Source of the DNA: an uncultured Eubacteriales bacterium
GTDB taxonomy: Bacteria > Bacillota > Clostridia > Christensenellales > Borkfalkiaceae
Length of the DNA stretch: 64,000 bases
Assembly: GCA_958421945.1 (NCBI GenBank)
Contig: CATZMZ010000003.1
Span: 62,001 to 126,000, forward strand
Reading direction: 5' to 3'
Made by a program: the position numbers and the translations under genes. Below the pieces are notes generated by a model. It saw only the letters and a list, made by a program, of their open reading frames with translations. It searched no databases and was not told the origin of the DNA. Position 1 is the first letter of the stretch. Every line of letters starts with the position of its first letter. Below, piece by piece: positions 19,146 through 28,273 of the stretch.

Positions 19146-19847
19146 TTAAAAAAGGTCTTTCAGCTCTTCAAGGCGGTTTATTATAACGTCCGCTTTCGGC
19201 GCGGCGATTTTCATACCCGCGGGATTAAACCAACAAGTATATAATCCGTAATTCTTTCCGCCGTCCACGTCCGCGGAAAGCGAATCGCCTATCATCACCG
19301 ATTCTTGCGGTGAAAACGGGATACGATTAAAGCAATAATCGAAAAACCTGCCGTCGGGCTTGGAAAAGCCGATTTTTTCCGAAACGAACAGTTCGGTAAC
19401 GAAAGGAGCAAGTCCCGAAATATCGAGTCTGTGAACCTGCTGCTCGTAAAAAGCGTTGCTCGCGCAATAAACGGGGTATTTCCCCGCCAGATATTCAAGC
19501 GTTTCAGCCGCCCCCTCAACGGGAACGGCGCAATCGTGCAGGTTTTTTAAAAAAGTCTGTTCGAACGTAACGCCGTCGAAATCGGTTTTCAGCTCGTTAA
19601 AAATAAGCTGCCACCTGATTTTATGTAAATCGAAGCGGGTAATTTCGCCGCGTTCGATTTGAAGCCACAAATCGTCGTTAATTCTTTTGAACGTTTCAAA
19701 AAGGTTATCGGGGCAAGGCAAGCCGTAACGAGCGTAGCCGTCCTTCATGGCCTTTTCCGCGCTGGCGTTAAAATCGAGCAAAGTGTTGTCCACGTCTATA
19801 AGAATCGCCTTAACGTTTTTAAACGCGCCGAAGTTTTCACCGCTCAT
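19146..19847 (-). CDS. HAD-superfamily hydrolase, YjjG-like
   Basis: All four HAD motifs are visible: AILIDVDNTLLDF (Asp nucleophile), YCASNA, GFSKPDGRFF and VMIGDSLSADVDGGKNYG. The cap and spacing resemble YjjG-type pyrimidine 5'-nucleotidases, which clear non-canonical nucleotides, but the substrate cannot be fixed from sequence. Length is 233 residues. It overlaps the stop of the upstream Dabb gene by four bases, so translation is coupled. Confidence 0.86.
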   Translation of the reverse strand: MSGENFGAFKNVKAILIDVDNTLLDFNASAEKAMKDGYARYGLPCPDNLFETFKRINDDLWLQIERGEITRFDLHKIRWQLIFNELKTDFDGVTFEQTFLKNLHDCAVPVEGAAETLEYLAGKYPVYCASNAFYEQQVHRLDISGLAPFVTELFVSEKIGFSKPDGRFFDYCFNRIPFSPQESVMIGDSLSADVDGGKNYGLYTCWFNPAGMKIAAPKADVIINRLEELKDLF

Positions 19848-20128
19848 AACTCGTAATCCACCGCGACCGAGCTTTCGCGCACGGCGTGCATATGCTTTTT
19901 AACGACGGAACAATGATAAGGGTCGTTCTGATAAACGTCGAGCGCGTCGCGATTTTGCAGAGTAACCTGTAAAATAATATCGTACGACCTGTCGCTGTGC
20001 AAAACGTCCTCGCCGACCTCGATTTTAAGAGCGGACGGAACGTTGCCGACCATCGACCGTAACACGTCGGCGGCTTTTTTCACGCTTTCGCCCTGTTTAA
20101 GCTTAAAACAAACTATATGCTTGAACAT
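19844..20128 (-). CDS. Dabb (stress-responsive alpha/beta barrel) family protein
   Basis: This 94-residue protein begins MFKHIVCFKLKQGE and has the HC(V)V-F-K start and the DPYHCSVVKKHM middle typical of Dabb dimeric ferredoxin-like proteins. Functions vary in this family, and most bacterial members are uncharacterised. The ATG at 20126-20128 is followed by a four-base overlap with the HAD gene. Confidence 0.85.
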   Translation of the reverse strand: MFKHIVCFKLKQGESVKKAADVLRSMVGNVPSALKIEVGEDVLHSDRSYDIILQVTLQNRDALDVYQNDPYHCSVVKKHMHAVRESSVAVDYEL

Positions 20129-20236
20129 ATATTCACCTCACGCATATATTTTACACTAAACGCGGAAAAAAAACAACCCGCGACGAGCCAAACGCACAAA
20201 AATTTTTCAGGATTTAAAATAATCCGCGATAATCGC

Positions 20237-20265
20237 TTGTAAAAACAAAAAAAATATGGTAATAT
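20237..20265 (+). promoter_or_regulatory. Promoter of tRNA-Val
   Basis: TTGTAA at 20237-20242 and TAATAT at 20260-20265 are separated by 17 bases and lie 11 bases before the tRNA. Confidence 0.55.
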
Positions 20266-20276
20266 ATAAAAGCTTC

Positions 20277-20353
20277 GGGGACGTAGCTCAGTTGGTTAGA
20301 GCGCATGCTTGACATGCATGAGGTCATAAGTTCGAGCCTTACCGCCCCCACCA
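20277..20353 (+). tRNA. tRNA-Val (anticodon GAC)
   Basis: The acceptor 5' strand is GGGGACG and the D arm GCTC/GAGC. The anticodon stem CATGC/GCATG encloses loop TTGACAT with anticodon GAC, and the CCA end is encoded. Two stem positions do not pair: A5 (20281) opposite C68 (20345), and A49 (20326) opposite C65 (20342). Everything else folds normally. Its own promoter precedes it and a terminator follows, so it looks like a single-gene transcript. A degenerate copy is possible. Confidence 0.85.
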
Positions 20354-20360
20354 AACCGTA

Positions 20361-20398
20361 AAAACGAACTCTGCCGTATCGGCGGGGTTCGTTTTTTT
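20361..20398 (+). terminator. Terminator of tRNA-Val
   Basis: AAAACGAAC pairs with GTTCGTTTT around a central CCG/CGG stem, followed by a run of seven T. Confidence 0.75.
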
Positions 20399-20468
20399 CG
20401 TTCATTATATTAAACAATGTTAAAATCGGGCTTTATCCGTTAATTTGTTATTTTGCTTTATAAAAGTG

Positions 20469-20493
20469 CCGCCGTCGGCAATGCCGACGGCGG
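20469..20493 (-). terminator. Terminator of the ornithine-cyclodeaminase-like gene
   Basis: CCGCCGTCGGC and GCCGACGGCGG form an 11-base perfect stem with a three-base loop, about 90 bases past the stop of the minus-strand gene. A TTTTATAA stretch follows on that strand. Confidence 0.65.
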
Positions 20494-20584
20494 TTTCTCG
20501 GTTTATTTCATTTTTTTAATCTCAACTTAATCAAACCGTCGCAAACGGTATCGTTCACCGCACGCAAGCCAACGATTTAAAAGT

Positions 20585-21604
20585 TTATTCCCAGTACGGC
20601 AGCCTCGTGCCTTTATTTTCCTGCAAAGCTTTTTTGTAACATCTCGTTACGACGGCGAGGTCAAGAATTCCCGCGCCGACGGCGTTGAAATAAATAATTT
20701 CCTCGTCGTTTTCTCTGCCGTGCTTTTTGCCGCTTAAAATCTCGCCCAGCTCCGCGTGAATATCTTTGTCCGCGATAAGTCCGTCCTTCCACATAAGCGC
20801 AACCGTGCTAATCATTCTGTGCTTTATCGTGTCCCAGTAATCGCAAACTATTTTGTCCGCTTTTTTAACGCAATCGTAATCGACCTCGAAATCAGCCATA
20901 TTCATCACGAGCGCGCCTTTTTTAATCCACTCGCCCTTGATAACCGGCTCGTTAGCAAGCGTAACGCAATCGATAATATCGCTTTCTCTCGCAGCCTGTT
21001 CGGGACTGTCGACGGGTATAACCTTTATGCCGTCGTACTTCGCAAGCATGTTTTCGGCAAATTTCCTTGAACTTTCGGGACGAATATCGTAAGCGTAAAC
21101 GGTTTTAATCGTGGGTCGCGCGATAAGCGCGGCTTCCAACTGTGCAGGCGCTTGCGCACCCGTTCCGCATATCAGCATAACGGACGCGTCGGGTTTAGAT
21201 AACAGCTCGATAGCGACGCCGCCCGAAGCACCCGTGCGCTTAACGCTGACGTCCGTGCCGTCCGCAATACAAACGGGAAGCTTGGTGTCGGGGTCGTTAA
21301 GGATAACCGTAACGCTCGCCCGAGGCAGACCTTTTTTATAGTTCATAGGCCCGCTGCCTATCCACTTAATGCCTGCCATATTGTATTCGCCGCCGATATA
21401 CCCAGGCATAGCGTTGATTCTGCCCAGCACGTTTTCGTCCTCGGGTGTGCTGCCCCAACGCATTACGCATTTACCGGGGGCAATCACGTCACCCTGTTCC
21501 GTAAGAATATACGCCCTTTTCGCGTCGTGAATTGCAAGCTTCATATCCAGAACGCCTAAGCTTTTCATGTCCGCGTTATTCAAAAAAATTATATCGTGTT
21601 TCAT
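20585..21604 (-). CDS. Ornithine cyclodeaminase / mu-crystallin family protein
   Basis: This NAD(P)-binding protein of 339 residues belongs to the ornithine cyclodeaminase/mu-crystallin superfamily. Visible features are VKRTGASGGVAIELLSKPD, the dinucleotide-binding MLICGTGAQAPAQLEA and YAYDIRPESSRKFAEN. Close relatives are often labelled tyramine oxidase subunit B, a name without strong functional support. The lysine/aspartate pattern needed for true ornithine deamination cannot be confirmed here. It is preceded by a 110-base gap and ends before a strong hairpin, so it is probably transcribed alone. Confidence 0.8.
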   Translation of the reverse strand: MKHDIIFLNNADMKSLGVLDMKLAIHDAKRAYILTEQGDVIAPGKCVMRWGSTPEDENVLGRINAMPGYIGGEYNMAGIKWIGSGPMNYKKGLPRASVTVILNDPDTKLPVCIADGTDVSVKRTGASGGVAIELLSKPDASVMLICGTGAQAPAQLEAALIARPTIKTVYAYDIRPESSRKFAENMLAKYDGIKVIPVDSPEQAARESDIIDCVTLANEPVIKGEWIKKGALVMNMADFEVDYDCVKKADKIVCDYWDTIKHRMISTVALMWKDGLIADKDIHAELGEILSGKKHGRENDEEIIYFNAVGAGILDLAVVTRCYKKALQENKGTRLPYWE

Positions 21605-21714
21605 TCGTCAGTCTACGAAATACTGTGTCGTTAAATAATAAGATATGCGAGATATGCGGCGTGTCGCCTGTTTTTGCACCGAATTTATAAAACGGTTAAA
21701 TAAAAGCGTTTTGA

Positions 21715-22314
21715 TTAAATCATCTTAACGAGATGCGGAACGACCTCGTCAAAGCTGATATCGGTGGTGTTTATGCATATGTCGTAGTTGAGTTTGTCGC
21801 CCCAGGTAAGCCCCGTGTAAAAGTCGTAATACCTTGCGCGGTTTCTGTCCACGGACTTGATAAATCTGCGCATTTTCCTCTCGGTGAAATGTTCTTTATC
21901 CGTTTCCCGCTCGAAACACCGCGCGATTTTGCTTTTCATGCTCGCGTAAACGAAAATTTTGAACGGCTTGAAATCTTTAAGAATAAAGTCCGCGCACCTT
22001 CCGACGATAACGCAGTCGGATTTCTCCGCCATGGCTTTGATAACCTTTTCCTGCTCCGCATAAACAGCTTGTTTTTGTTGCATCGCGTATGAATCTATGT
22101 ACGAAAACGTATGCGCAACCGTAATCGGAAACATATCGTGCGGGTTTTTTTCCATAACCTGCTGCACGTACTGCTCCGAAAGAGAGGTGTTTTTAGCTAT
22201 TTGCGTAATAATTTCCCTGTCGTAGTAAACGAAGCCGAGTTCCTCGGCAAGTTTCATGCCCAGCTCCCTTCCCCCGCTGCCGAATTCTCTGCCTATCGTA
22301 ATAATTTTATTCAT
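21715..22314 (-). CDS. Cytidylate kinase-like family protein
   Basis: The N-terminus IITIGREFGSGGRELGMKL is the modified P-loop of the AAA_26 / cytidylate-kinase-like family, followed by VIVGRCADFIL and an Arg-rich segment around RRFIKSVDRNRARYYDFY. This family is common in gut Firmicutes; its true substrate is unknown. I place the start at the ATG at 22312-22314, which is preceded by AAGGAGGG, giving about 199 residues. Confidence 0.82.
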   Translation of the reverse strand: MNKIITIGREFGSGGRELGMKLAEELGFVYYDREIITQIAKNTSLSEQYVQQVMEKNPHDMFPITVAHTFSYIDSYAMQQKQAVYAEQEKVIKAMAEKSDCVIVGRCADFILKDFKPFKIFVYASMKSKIARCFERETDKEHFTERKMRRFIKSVDRNRARYYDFYTGLTWGDKLNYDICINTTDISFDEVVPHLVKMI

Positions 22315-22406
22315 ACTTCCCTCCTTAATACTATTTCTTGATAACGACATTTTATCATATTATGCGTGATTTGTCAATAAGATGAAAAACTGCCGACTAA
22401 TAAAGG

Positions 22407-23288
22407 TTATTCCGAAACGGTGATATCGAAGAACGTGTTATACGTTTTATCGGGCGCAAGGTCCATAAGCTCTTCTTTGGTCGCGAAATCGTCCACTACT
22501 TTATCGTAAGCGGGAACGCCGTGCCACGGCTCGATGCAAACGTAAGGCGCTTCCGACAAAGGCTTATGCCAGAACCCTAAATGCGTCATACCCTCAAAGC
22601 GAACGGTAACCGTTCTGCCGCCGTTTTTGCATTTAAGCGTAACCTCGTCGTCCATATTGTCGAGGAAAATCGCGTCGTGGTCGAAAAGCGAATGTTTCAG
22701 CGGTAAAATCTTATCGTCAACCAGCGGGAACGGCTCTTTTTTGCCCGTATAATAACACGTTTCGGACATAATCAGCTTTTCGCACTTTCTCGGGTGCGCG
22801 AATTCGAGATAATGCTCGTCAAACGCCGCGCCGTCTTTAAGCGGAATATTGAACCCGGGGTGTCCGCCGACCGAAAACCGCATGTTTTCCGCGCCGGTGT
22901 TTTTTACCTCGATCGCCGTGCGGACGGTGCTGCCGCTTAACGTATAGGTTACGCGAAGCTCGAATTCAAACGGGTAAATGGCGAGCGTATTCTCGTCAGA
23001 TTTAAGCAAAAACACGAGCTTGTCGCCGGACTGTTCCGCCACGTCGAACACGCTTTTTTTAGCGAAGCCGTGAAGCATCATCTCGTATTCCTTGCCGCGA
23101 TAGGTGTATTTGCCGTCGGTAAGTCTGCCGCAAATGGGGAACAAAATAGTGGCTCTGCCCTTCCAGTATTCGGGGTTGCCCTGCCATAAATATTCGAACG
23201 CCGTGGTTTTGCCGTAAACGGACTGCAACTCCGCGCCGACGTCAGAAGCGACTACTTTAAGTTTTTCGTTTTCGATAACGTAATTCAT
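22407..23288 (-). CDS. Aldose 1-epimerase family protein
   Basis: The protein has 293 residues with a galactose-mutarotase-like beta-sandwich pattern. It shows MLHGFAKKSVF (first catalytic histidine region), VGGHPGFNIPL (second), and a C-terminal VCIEPWHGVP. This is the LacX/YeaD-like subfamily, which acts on aldoses or phosphosugars. It has its own promoter at 23315-23343, embedded in an inverted repeat. The RBS is GAGGG. Confidence 0.88.
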   Translation of the reverse strand: MNYVIENEKLKVVASDVGAELQSVYGKTTAFEYLWQGNPEYWKGRATILFPICGRLTDGKYTYRGKEYEMMLHGFAKKSVFDVAEQSGDKLVFLLKSDENTLAIYPFEFELRVTYTLSGSTVRTAIEVKNTGAENMRFSVGGHPGFNIPLKDGAAFDEHYLEFAHPRKCEKLIMSETCYYTGKKEPFPLVDDKILPLKHSLFDHDAIFLDNMDDEVTLKCKNGGRTVTVRFEGMTHLGFWHKPLSEAPYVCIEPWHGVPAYDKVVDDFATKEELMDLAPDKTYNTFFDITVSE

Positions 23289-23314
23289 AATTTATCCCTC
23301 TTTGTTTTTTTATA

Positions 23315-23343
23315 ATTATACGCCGCGAAGGCGTTTTTGTCAA
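23315..23343 (-). promoter_or_regulatory. Consensus promoter of the epimerase gene
   Basis: On the minus strand TTGACA (23338-23343) and TATAAT (23315-23320) are 17 bases apart. The promoter lies within an 11-base inverted repeat, TATACGCCGCG at 23317-23327 and CGCGGCGTATA at 23350-23360, a likely operator. Confidence 0.75.
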
Positions 23344-23436
23344 CGTCTGCGCGGCGTATACCGAACATTTTTATATACATTGTTTAAAACTCGTCAATAT
23401 TTTACCGTGTTTATTTTACGAATGAAAAGAAAAACG

Positions 23437-24747
23437 TCATATAATTTCGTCAAGCACGCCCAAATCGAAACACAGATTAGAAAGAACGTATTTATCGCGA
23501 ACATCCTTCGTCGCGGCGAACGTAAAGGGTAAATCCGCCGACGAAAGTCCTATATCTTCCGGCTTTAACGGCGCGTTCACGGCGGAAAGCGCGCTCTCCA
23601 CGTAGGCAGCCGACGGCATTTCCGCATTCGCGACGGCTAAAATTTCGTCCCAACGCCCGATAATACGGTCAAGCCTTTTTGCATGCAAGCCAACGTCGTA
23701 TCTGCCCTTTTCCTCGTCAATCTTAATCATTGTTTCCGCGCTCGGTCCGACGTACGCCCTCAACTTTTCGTACCAGGCGGCTTTATCGAAAGATTTAACG
23801 TAGTTCAACGCTTTTTCTCTGTCGGGGCGAAGCCGTTTAATCTTATCGTAAACTCTCGCCGAAACGAGCGTGCCTATCCCGCATTGCGTGCCGTGCGTGT
23901 CCACGGGCGTTCCGAACGCAAGCCCGCGCATATCGTAAATATGCGAAACGTAATGCTCCGCGCCCGATGCGGGACGGGAAAGCCCAGCGTAACTCATTGC
24001 CGCGCCGCTTATAAGCAACCCTTCGAACACCGCTTCCGCCGCCGCATGGTCGCGTTTAAGCAGTCCCGAAACGTTATCGACGCATTTTTTAAGCGCGCCG
24101 CGCACCATCTCCGCTATTTCTTCGCAAAAATACTCGTCGTTAATCAACGAGGAAATTTTCCAGTCCGCAATGCTGACGTACTTGGCGAGCATATCGCCAA
24201 GCCCAGCCGCAATGCTTTTTAACGGCGCGTTTTTAAGAACGTCGGTATCGCCGATAATTATCTCCGGCATTTTGGAGTTTACCGACACCTTAAACCCGCC
24301 TATTTCCATCGACGACGTTGCGGAGGCGTAGCCGTCCATTGACGGCGCAGTCCCCACGATAGCGTAAGGCAGCTTTGCCGTCGTCGCCACGATTTTCCCT
24401 ATATCGTTAATAACGCCCGAACCTACGCCGATTACCATATCGGCGGTATTATCTAACGCCATAACGGCTTTCCCTACCGCGCAATCGTCTGGAATAACGC
24501 GGGCTTGCTCGTATACGTAAACCGAACAATTAACCCCCGACCGTTTAAGCACGGCGCAAACCTTTTCGCCCGCAGCCTTAAACGTGTTTGCGTCCGCAAG
24601 CACGAAAACGGTTTTTGCGTTAAACGCTTCCGCCGCCTGCTTAACGTATTCGATTGCACCGCTCCCCACGACCGCCTTTTCGAGCGGTGCGCGGTGAATT
24701 CTTCCGCAGGAACATTCAAATTGCTTTTTTAGCTTGATTTCTTTCAT
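23437..24747 (-). CDS. sn-glycerol-1-phosphate dehydrogenase (AraM/EgsA-like)
   Basis: This iron/zinc-dependent dehydrogenase is related to archaeal EgsA and Bacillus AraM, which reduce dihydroxyacetone phosphate to glycerol-1-phosphate. Visible are the NAD-binding VIGVGSGVINDIGKIVA, the substrate loop APSMDGYASATSSM, and metal-ligand histidines in SGAEHYVSHIY and VDTHGTQCGIGTL. The length of 436 residues includes a C-terminal extension. Such enzymes supply G1P for unusual lipids or teichoic-acid-like polymers. It lies 82 bases after an HAD-IIA phosphatase on the same strand, which could act on the same polyol phosphate. Confidence 0.85.
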   Translation of the reverse strand: MKEIKLKKQFECSCGRIHRAPLEKAVVGSGAIEYVKQAAEAFNAKTVFVLADANTFKAAGEKVCAVLKRSGVNCSVYVYEQARVIPDDCAVGKAVMALDNTADMVIGVGSGVINDIGKIVATTAKLPYAIVGTAPSMDGYASATSSMEIGGFKVSVNSKMPEIIIGDTDVLKNAPLKSIAAGLGDMLAKYVSIADWKISSLINDEYFCEEIAEMVRGALKKCVDNVSGLLKRDHAAAEAVFEGLLISGAAMSYAGLSRPASGAEHYVSHIYDMRGLAFGTPVDTHGTQCGIGTLVSARVYDKIKRLRPDREKALNYVKSFDKAAWYEKLRAYVGPSAETMIKIDEEKGRYDVGLHAKRLDRIIGRWDEILAVANAEMPSAAYVESALSAVNAPLKPEDIGLSSADLPFTFAATKDVRDKYVLSNLCFDLGVLDEII

Positions 24748-24829
24748 TATTCTCTTTTCCTCCGAGTTCCGAGTATTATCGTTTGCAAAAACAAAAACGC
24801 CTTACCGTTTTTTATAACGCCCGGCAGCG

Positions 24830-25648
24830 TTATTTTTCCAGCATTTCCGCGATTTCGCCGACGTCCGACAGAACGAAAGTCGGTTTAACGTCGCTTTCGT
24901 TACACGCTTCCGCGGTAGTTTCGCCGCTTAACACGAGGACGGTATCGACGCCCGCGTTCACGCCGGAAGCCACGTCCGTGTAAATTCTGTCGCCGATAAC
25001 GACCGTTTCCGCCTTACTCGCGCCGAATTTTTTAACGACCGCGTCTATCATAACGGGATTAGGCTTGCCGATAAACACGGGCGCTTTCCCCGTAGCCTTT
25101 TCGATGCCGAAACACATAGAGCCGCAATCGGGAACGTAACCGAATTCCGTCGGACAAACCCAGTCGGGATTAGTCGCGTAATACGGGACGTCCTTTAACA
25201 GCGTTTTGCACGTCGCGGAAAGCTTTTCAAGCGTCAGTTCGGTATCGAACGCCACGATAACGCACTTGGCGTTTTCGTCGTATTTTTCGGTAACGTTCAA
25301 TCCCTGCGCTTTAAGGTTGTTCACGAAAGATTTAGTGCCTTGCGCGTAAATAAGCTGCGTTCCGAACCGTTCTTTAAGAAGCGTCGCGGCGGCGTCAACG
25401 GAGGTATAAAAGTTGCTTTCGTCCGCCTTTATGCCCATCGCCGTAACCTTTTTTACGTAATCGTCAATGCCCTTGGACGAGTTGTTGGTAATAAAAACGT
25501 ACCGCCCGCCGAGCTTTTCCACGTCGGAAAGAAGCCGCAACGCGCCGTCGAAAAGCTTATTCCCGATATAAATAGTGCCGTCCATATCGAATAACCACAG
25601 TTTTTTGTTTTTCAACGCCGAACAGTCCTTGCCGTAATAATCCATCAT
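24830..25648 (-). CDS. HAD-IIA (NagD-like) phosphatase
   Basis: Motifs are LWLFDMDGTIYIGNKLF (Asp nucleophile), FITNNSSKGIDDYVKK, GKPNPVMIDAVVKKFG and VIGDRIYTDVASGVNAG, typical of NagD/AraL/p-nitrophenylphosphatase-like enzymes that dephosphorylate sugar or polyol phosphates. I chose the ATG at 25646-25648, with GGAGCG upstream, instead of the GTG three codons earlier. It precedes the glycerol-1-phosphate dehydrogenase gene on the same strand; the AraL-AraM pairing in Bacillus supports a shared pathway, which is inference here. Confidence 0.86.
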   Translation of the reverse strand: MMDYYGKDCSALKNKKLWLFDMDGTIYIGNKLFDGALRLLSDVEKLGGRYVFITNNSSKGIDDYVKKVTAMGIKADESNFYTSVDAAATLLKERFGTQLIYAQGTKSFVNNLKAQGLNVTEKYDENAKCVIVAFDTELTLEKLSATCKTLLKDVPYYATNPDWVCPTEFGYVPDCGSMCFGIEKATGKAPVFIGKPNPVMIDAVVKKFGASKAETVVIGDRIYTDVASGVNAGVDTVLVLSGETTAEACNESDVKPTFVLSDVGEIAEMLEK

Positions 25649-25975
25649 TAACAACACGCTCCGAAAACTTTACGATACAGTTATTATACACCAAAGTGCG
25701 GCGTTATGCACGCAAATGCGCAAAAAAAACAGATAATTTACAAAAACGCTCAAACGCTCAGAAAACCCCGCTCGAAATCCGCTTTTCGCTCCGCTTTACC
25801 GCTCGTTTCCGCTATTATTATCCCTTTCGGATTTGATTTTCAACGATTTTTCGCACCGCGCGCCGCGTTATCTTTTTTAATCCATTATTTATTAGTAAAA
25901 TCCATTACCAAATAATCGAGATTTGTGTTACAATAAAGTTATAAGCGTAACAACGTAAATTTCGGAGAGAACGTT
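25649..25975. other. Intergenic leader between divergent genes
   Basis: About 330 bases separate the HAD-IIA gene (minus) from the GH95 gene (plus). A TACAAT near 25930 may be the -10 of the GH95 promoter, with no good -35. I saw no RNA or repeat. Confidence 0.4.
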
Positions 25976-28273
25976 ATGGATAAACACGGAAAAACGAATA
26001 CGAACGTAATTTATTCCTATTATCCCGCCAAATGGCATAAAAACCTTTGGCGAGAAGGCTTTTGCGCGGGCAACGGCAAAACGGGCGTCATCGCGTGCGG
26101 CGCGATTTGCAACGACTTTTTGGTTATTACCCGTGCGGATTTGTGGTATGGGCTTAAAACGGCGGAATTGCCCGACGTTTCGGACGCGCTGAAACGTATG
26201 CGCGACTTGCGCATGTGTGGCAAATTCAAGGAAGCGAACGCCGAGCTTTGCAACGCTTTAAAAGAAAAGGGATACTCTGCCGCATGTTCCTCGCCCCTGC
26301 CGATAGGTCAGCTTAACGTTACGGCGGAAAACGGCGGGTATTTTACAGATTACGTAAGAACGCTCGACACGAACAGCGGCGAAATTACTTGCAGCTGGAC
26401 GAAAAACGGCGCAAAATTCAGAAAACGTGCGTTCGTTTCGCAAATTAACGACCTGATTTTTTTGGAAATTTCCTGCGGGGAAGCCGCGAATTTCGCTTTT
26501 TCGCTTACCGAACGCGACGATTCCGACAGCCGCTTCCCCTGCCCCGAGGACTTAAAAAATCAATTTGAATATAACGCAGACAACGGACGTTTGAGTTTTT
26601 ACGGCAAGAACTCCGACGGCAAATTTTTCGGCTGCACGGCTCTCGTTAAATCGGACGGAGCGGCGTATACGGAAGGCAACCGTGTACGCGTTAAAGGCGC
26701 AAAAAACCTTCTCGTCATCGCGAAAGCGTTTTCAAACGAAACCCGTCTGCCCGGCGATTCGCTATTACGATTGCTTGAATGTGCAGGCGATTACGACGAG
26801 GAATTCAAACCCCACGCCGAAGCCTTTTTCAAGCTTTACGGCGGTACGGAACTAAGCCTTTATCGCGGCAAATCGCACTCGGTCGAGGAGCTGCTTTTGT
26901 CCGTTCAGCGGGACGAAATAACCACCGAAATCATAGAAAAACTTTACCGCTACGGGCGGTATTTGTTCGTCAGCGGCACGGCGAAAGGCGGACTGCCCTT
27001 TTCGCAATACGGAATCTGGGCGGGCGATTATTCCGCGGTCTGGTCACAAAACGTGCTTAACGAAAATCTCGAGCTGATTTACGAACACGTTTTCAGCGGC
27101 AACCTTATCGATTCGCTTCCGTCCGTGTTCGATTATTTCGAGAATAACCTTGACGAATACAGACTTGCGGCGAAACGGCTTTTCGGCTGTCGCGGAATAG
27201 CGATACACGCGTACAGCTGTCCCGAAACGGGCGCGATTACCGTAAACGTACCCGTAATAACCAACTGGACAGGCGCGGGCGCGTGGATAGCAAGCTTTTA
27301 TTACAGATATTACGAATACACGGGCGACCGAACGTTTTTAATAACCCGCGCGCTGCCGTTTTTAAGAGAGGTTTGCCTGTTTTATATTGACTTTTTATAT
27401 TACAACGGAAATAAAATCGAAATTTACCCCTCCGTTTCGCCCGAAAATTCCCCCGCAAACTTCGCCGACGGCGGAGACACGCTCTCGCACCCGATGCCCA
27501 CCGCGATTAACGCCACGATGGACGTCGCGCTGATTAAAAACGTGTTTAAAAACTATCTCACGTTATGCGAAGCCGCCGATACGGTTGCAGAAGAAAAGGG
27601 GAAAATCTCGGAAATTCTCGGCGCGCTGCCCGATTACTTAACCGAAAACGGCGCGTTTAAAGAGTGGTGCTATAAAGATTTTAAAGAAAACCACGACCAC
27701 AGGCACTTTTCGCATTTATATCCGCTGTGGCCGGGCGACGAAATCACGCGCGAAAGCCGTTTTTACGACGCTTGCGCAAAAACGTTGGAATTAAGAACGA
27801 AAAACGGACTTCAACACCAAAGCGGCTGGTCGCTCACCCACCTTGCTTGCCTGTATTCGAGATTAAATAACGGCGAAAAAGCCTTCGATTGTCTTAAATT
27901 TTTGCTCAAAGGCGATTTATTAAACAATTTTTTCACCGTGCATAACGACTGGCGCGGTATGGGGTTAAGCATGCACGAGGGTGACGCCTGCACCGTTCAG
28001 CTTGACGCGAATATGGGGTACGTCAGCGCGATTCAGGAAATGCTTATCCGCTGCGCGAACGGGAAAATCGAAATTCTGCCCGCGTTGCCGAACCTTTTAG
28101 TCAAGGGCAAAGTTAAAAATTTGCGCGTAACCGACGGCACGGTGAGCATTGTTTGGGACAGACAAAAAAGCATGCTGAAAATCGAAACGAATTCGGCGTT
28201 GCCGTTAGAACTACCGACGGATTTTAAAAACGTTTCCGTTAAAAATTATAAAAAATCGGTTATTTGCGAATAA
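25976..28273 (+). CDS. Glycoside hydrolase family 95-like protein
   Basis: GH95 enzymes remove alpha-1,2-linked L-fucose (some L-galactose) from glycans. The 765 residues follow the family: N-terminal beta-domain with FCAGNGKTGVIACGA and ITRADLWYGL, then the (alpha/alpha)6 barrel with HRHFSHLYPLWPGDEIT, GWSLTHLACLYSRLNNGEKA and a C-terminal NGKIEILPALP. No signal peptide is seen, so it probably acts in the cytoplasm on imported oligosaccharides. The start has GGAGAG upstream. Several GH95 landmarks are altered (for example NVPVITNWTGAG in place of a more usual sequence), so the substrate may differ. Confidence 0.85.
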   Translation: MDKHGKTNTNVIYSYYPAKWHKNLWREGFCAGNGKTGVIACGAICNDFLVITRADLWYGLKTAELPDVSDALKRMRDLRMCGKFKEANAELCNALKEKGYSAACSSPLPIGQLNVTAENGGYFTDYVRTLDTNSGEITCSWTKNGAKFRKRAFVSQINDLIFLEISCGEAANFAFSLTERDDSDSRFPCPEDLKNQFEYNADNGRLSFYGKNSDGKFFGCTALVKSDGAAYTEGNRVRVKGAKNLLVIAKAFSNETRLPGDSLLRLLECAGDYDEEFKPHAEAFFKLYGGTELSLYRGKSHSVEELLLSVQRDEITTEIIEKLYRYGRYLFVSGTAKGGLPFSQYGIWAGDYSAVWSQNVLNENLELIYEHVFSGNLIDSLPSVFDYFENNLDEYRLAAKRLFGCRGIAIHAYSCPETGAITVNVPVITNWTGAGAWIASFYYRYYEYTGDRTFLITRALPFLREVCLFYIDFLYYNGNKIEIYPSVSPENSPANFADGGDTLSHPMPTAINATMDVALIKNVFKNYLTLCEAADTVAEEKGKISEILGALPDYLTENGAFKEWCYKDFKENHDHRHFSHLYPLWPGDEITRESRFYDACAKTLELRTKNGLQHQSGWSLTHLACLYSRLNNGEKAFDCLKFLLKGDLLNNFFTVHNDWRGMGLSMHEGDACTVQLDANMGYVSAIQEMLIRCANGKIEILPALPNLLVKGKVKNLRVTDGTVSIVWDRQKSMLKIETNSALPLELPTDFKNVSVKNYKKSVICE

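Noticed and set aside
25976..28273. Part of a fucose-utilisation operon with the minus-strand sugar genes
   Set aside because: The GH95 gene is on the opposite strand and is convergent with the SpoIVFB-like gene; no shared transcript is possible.
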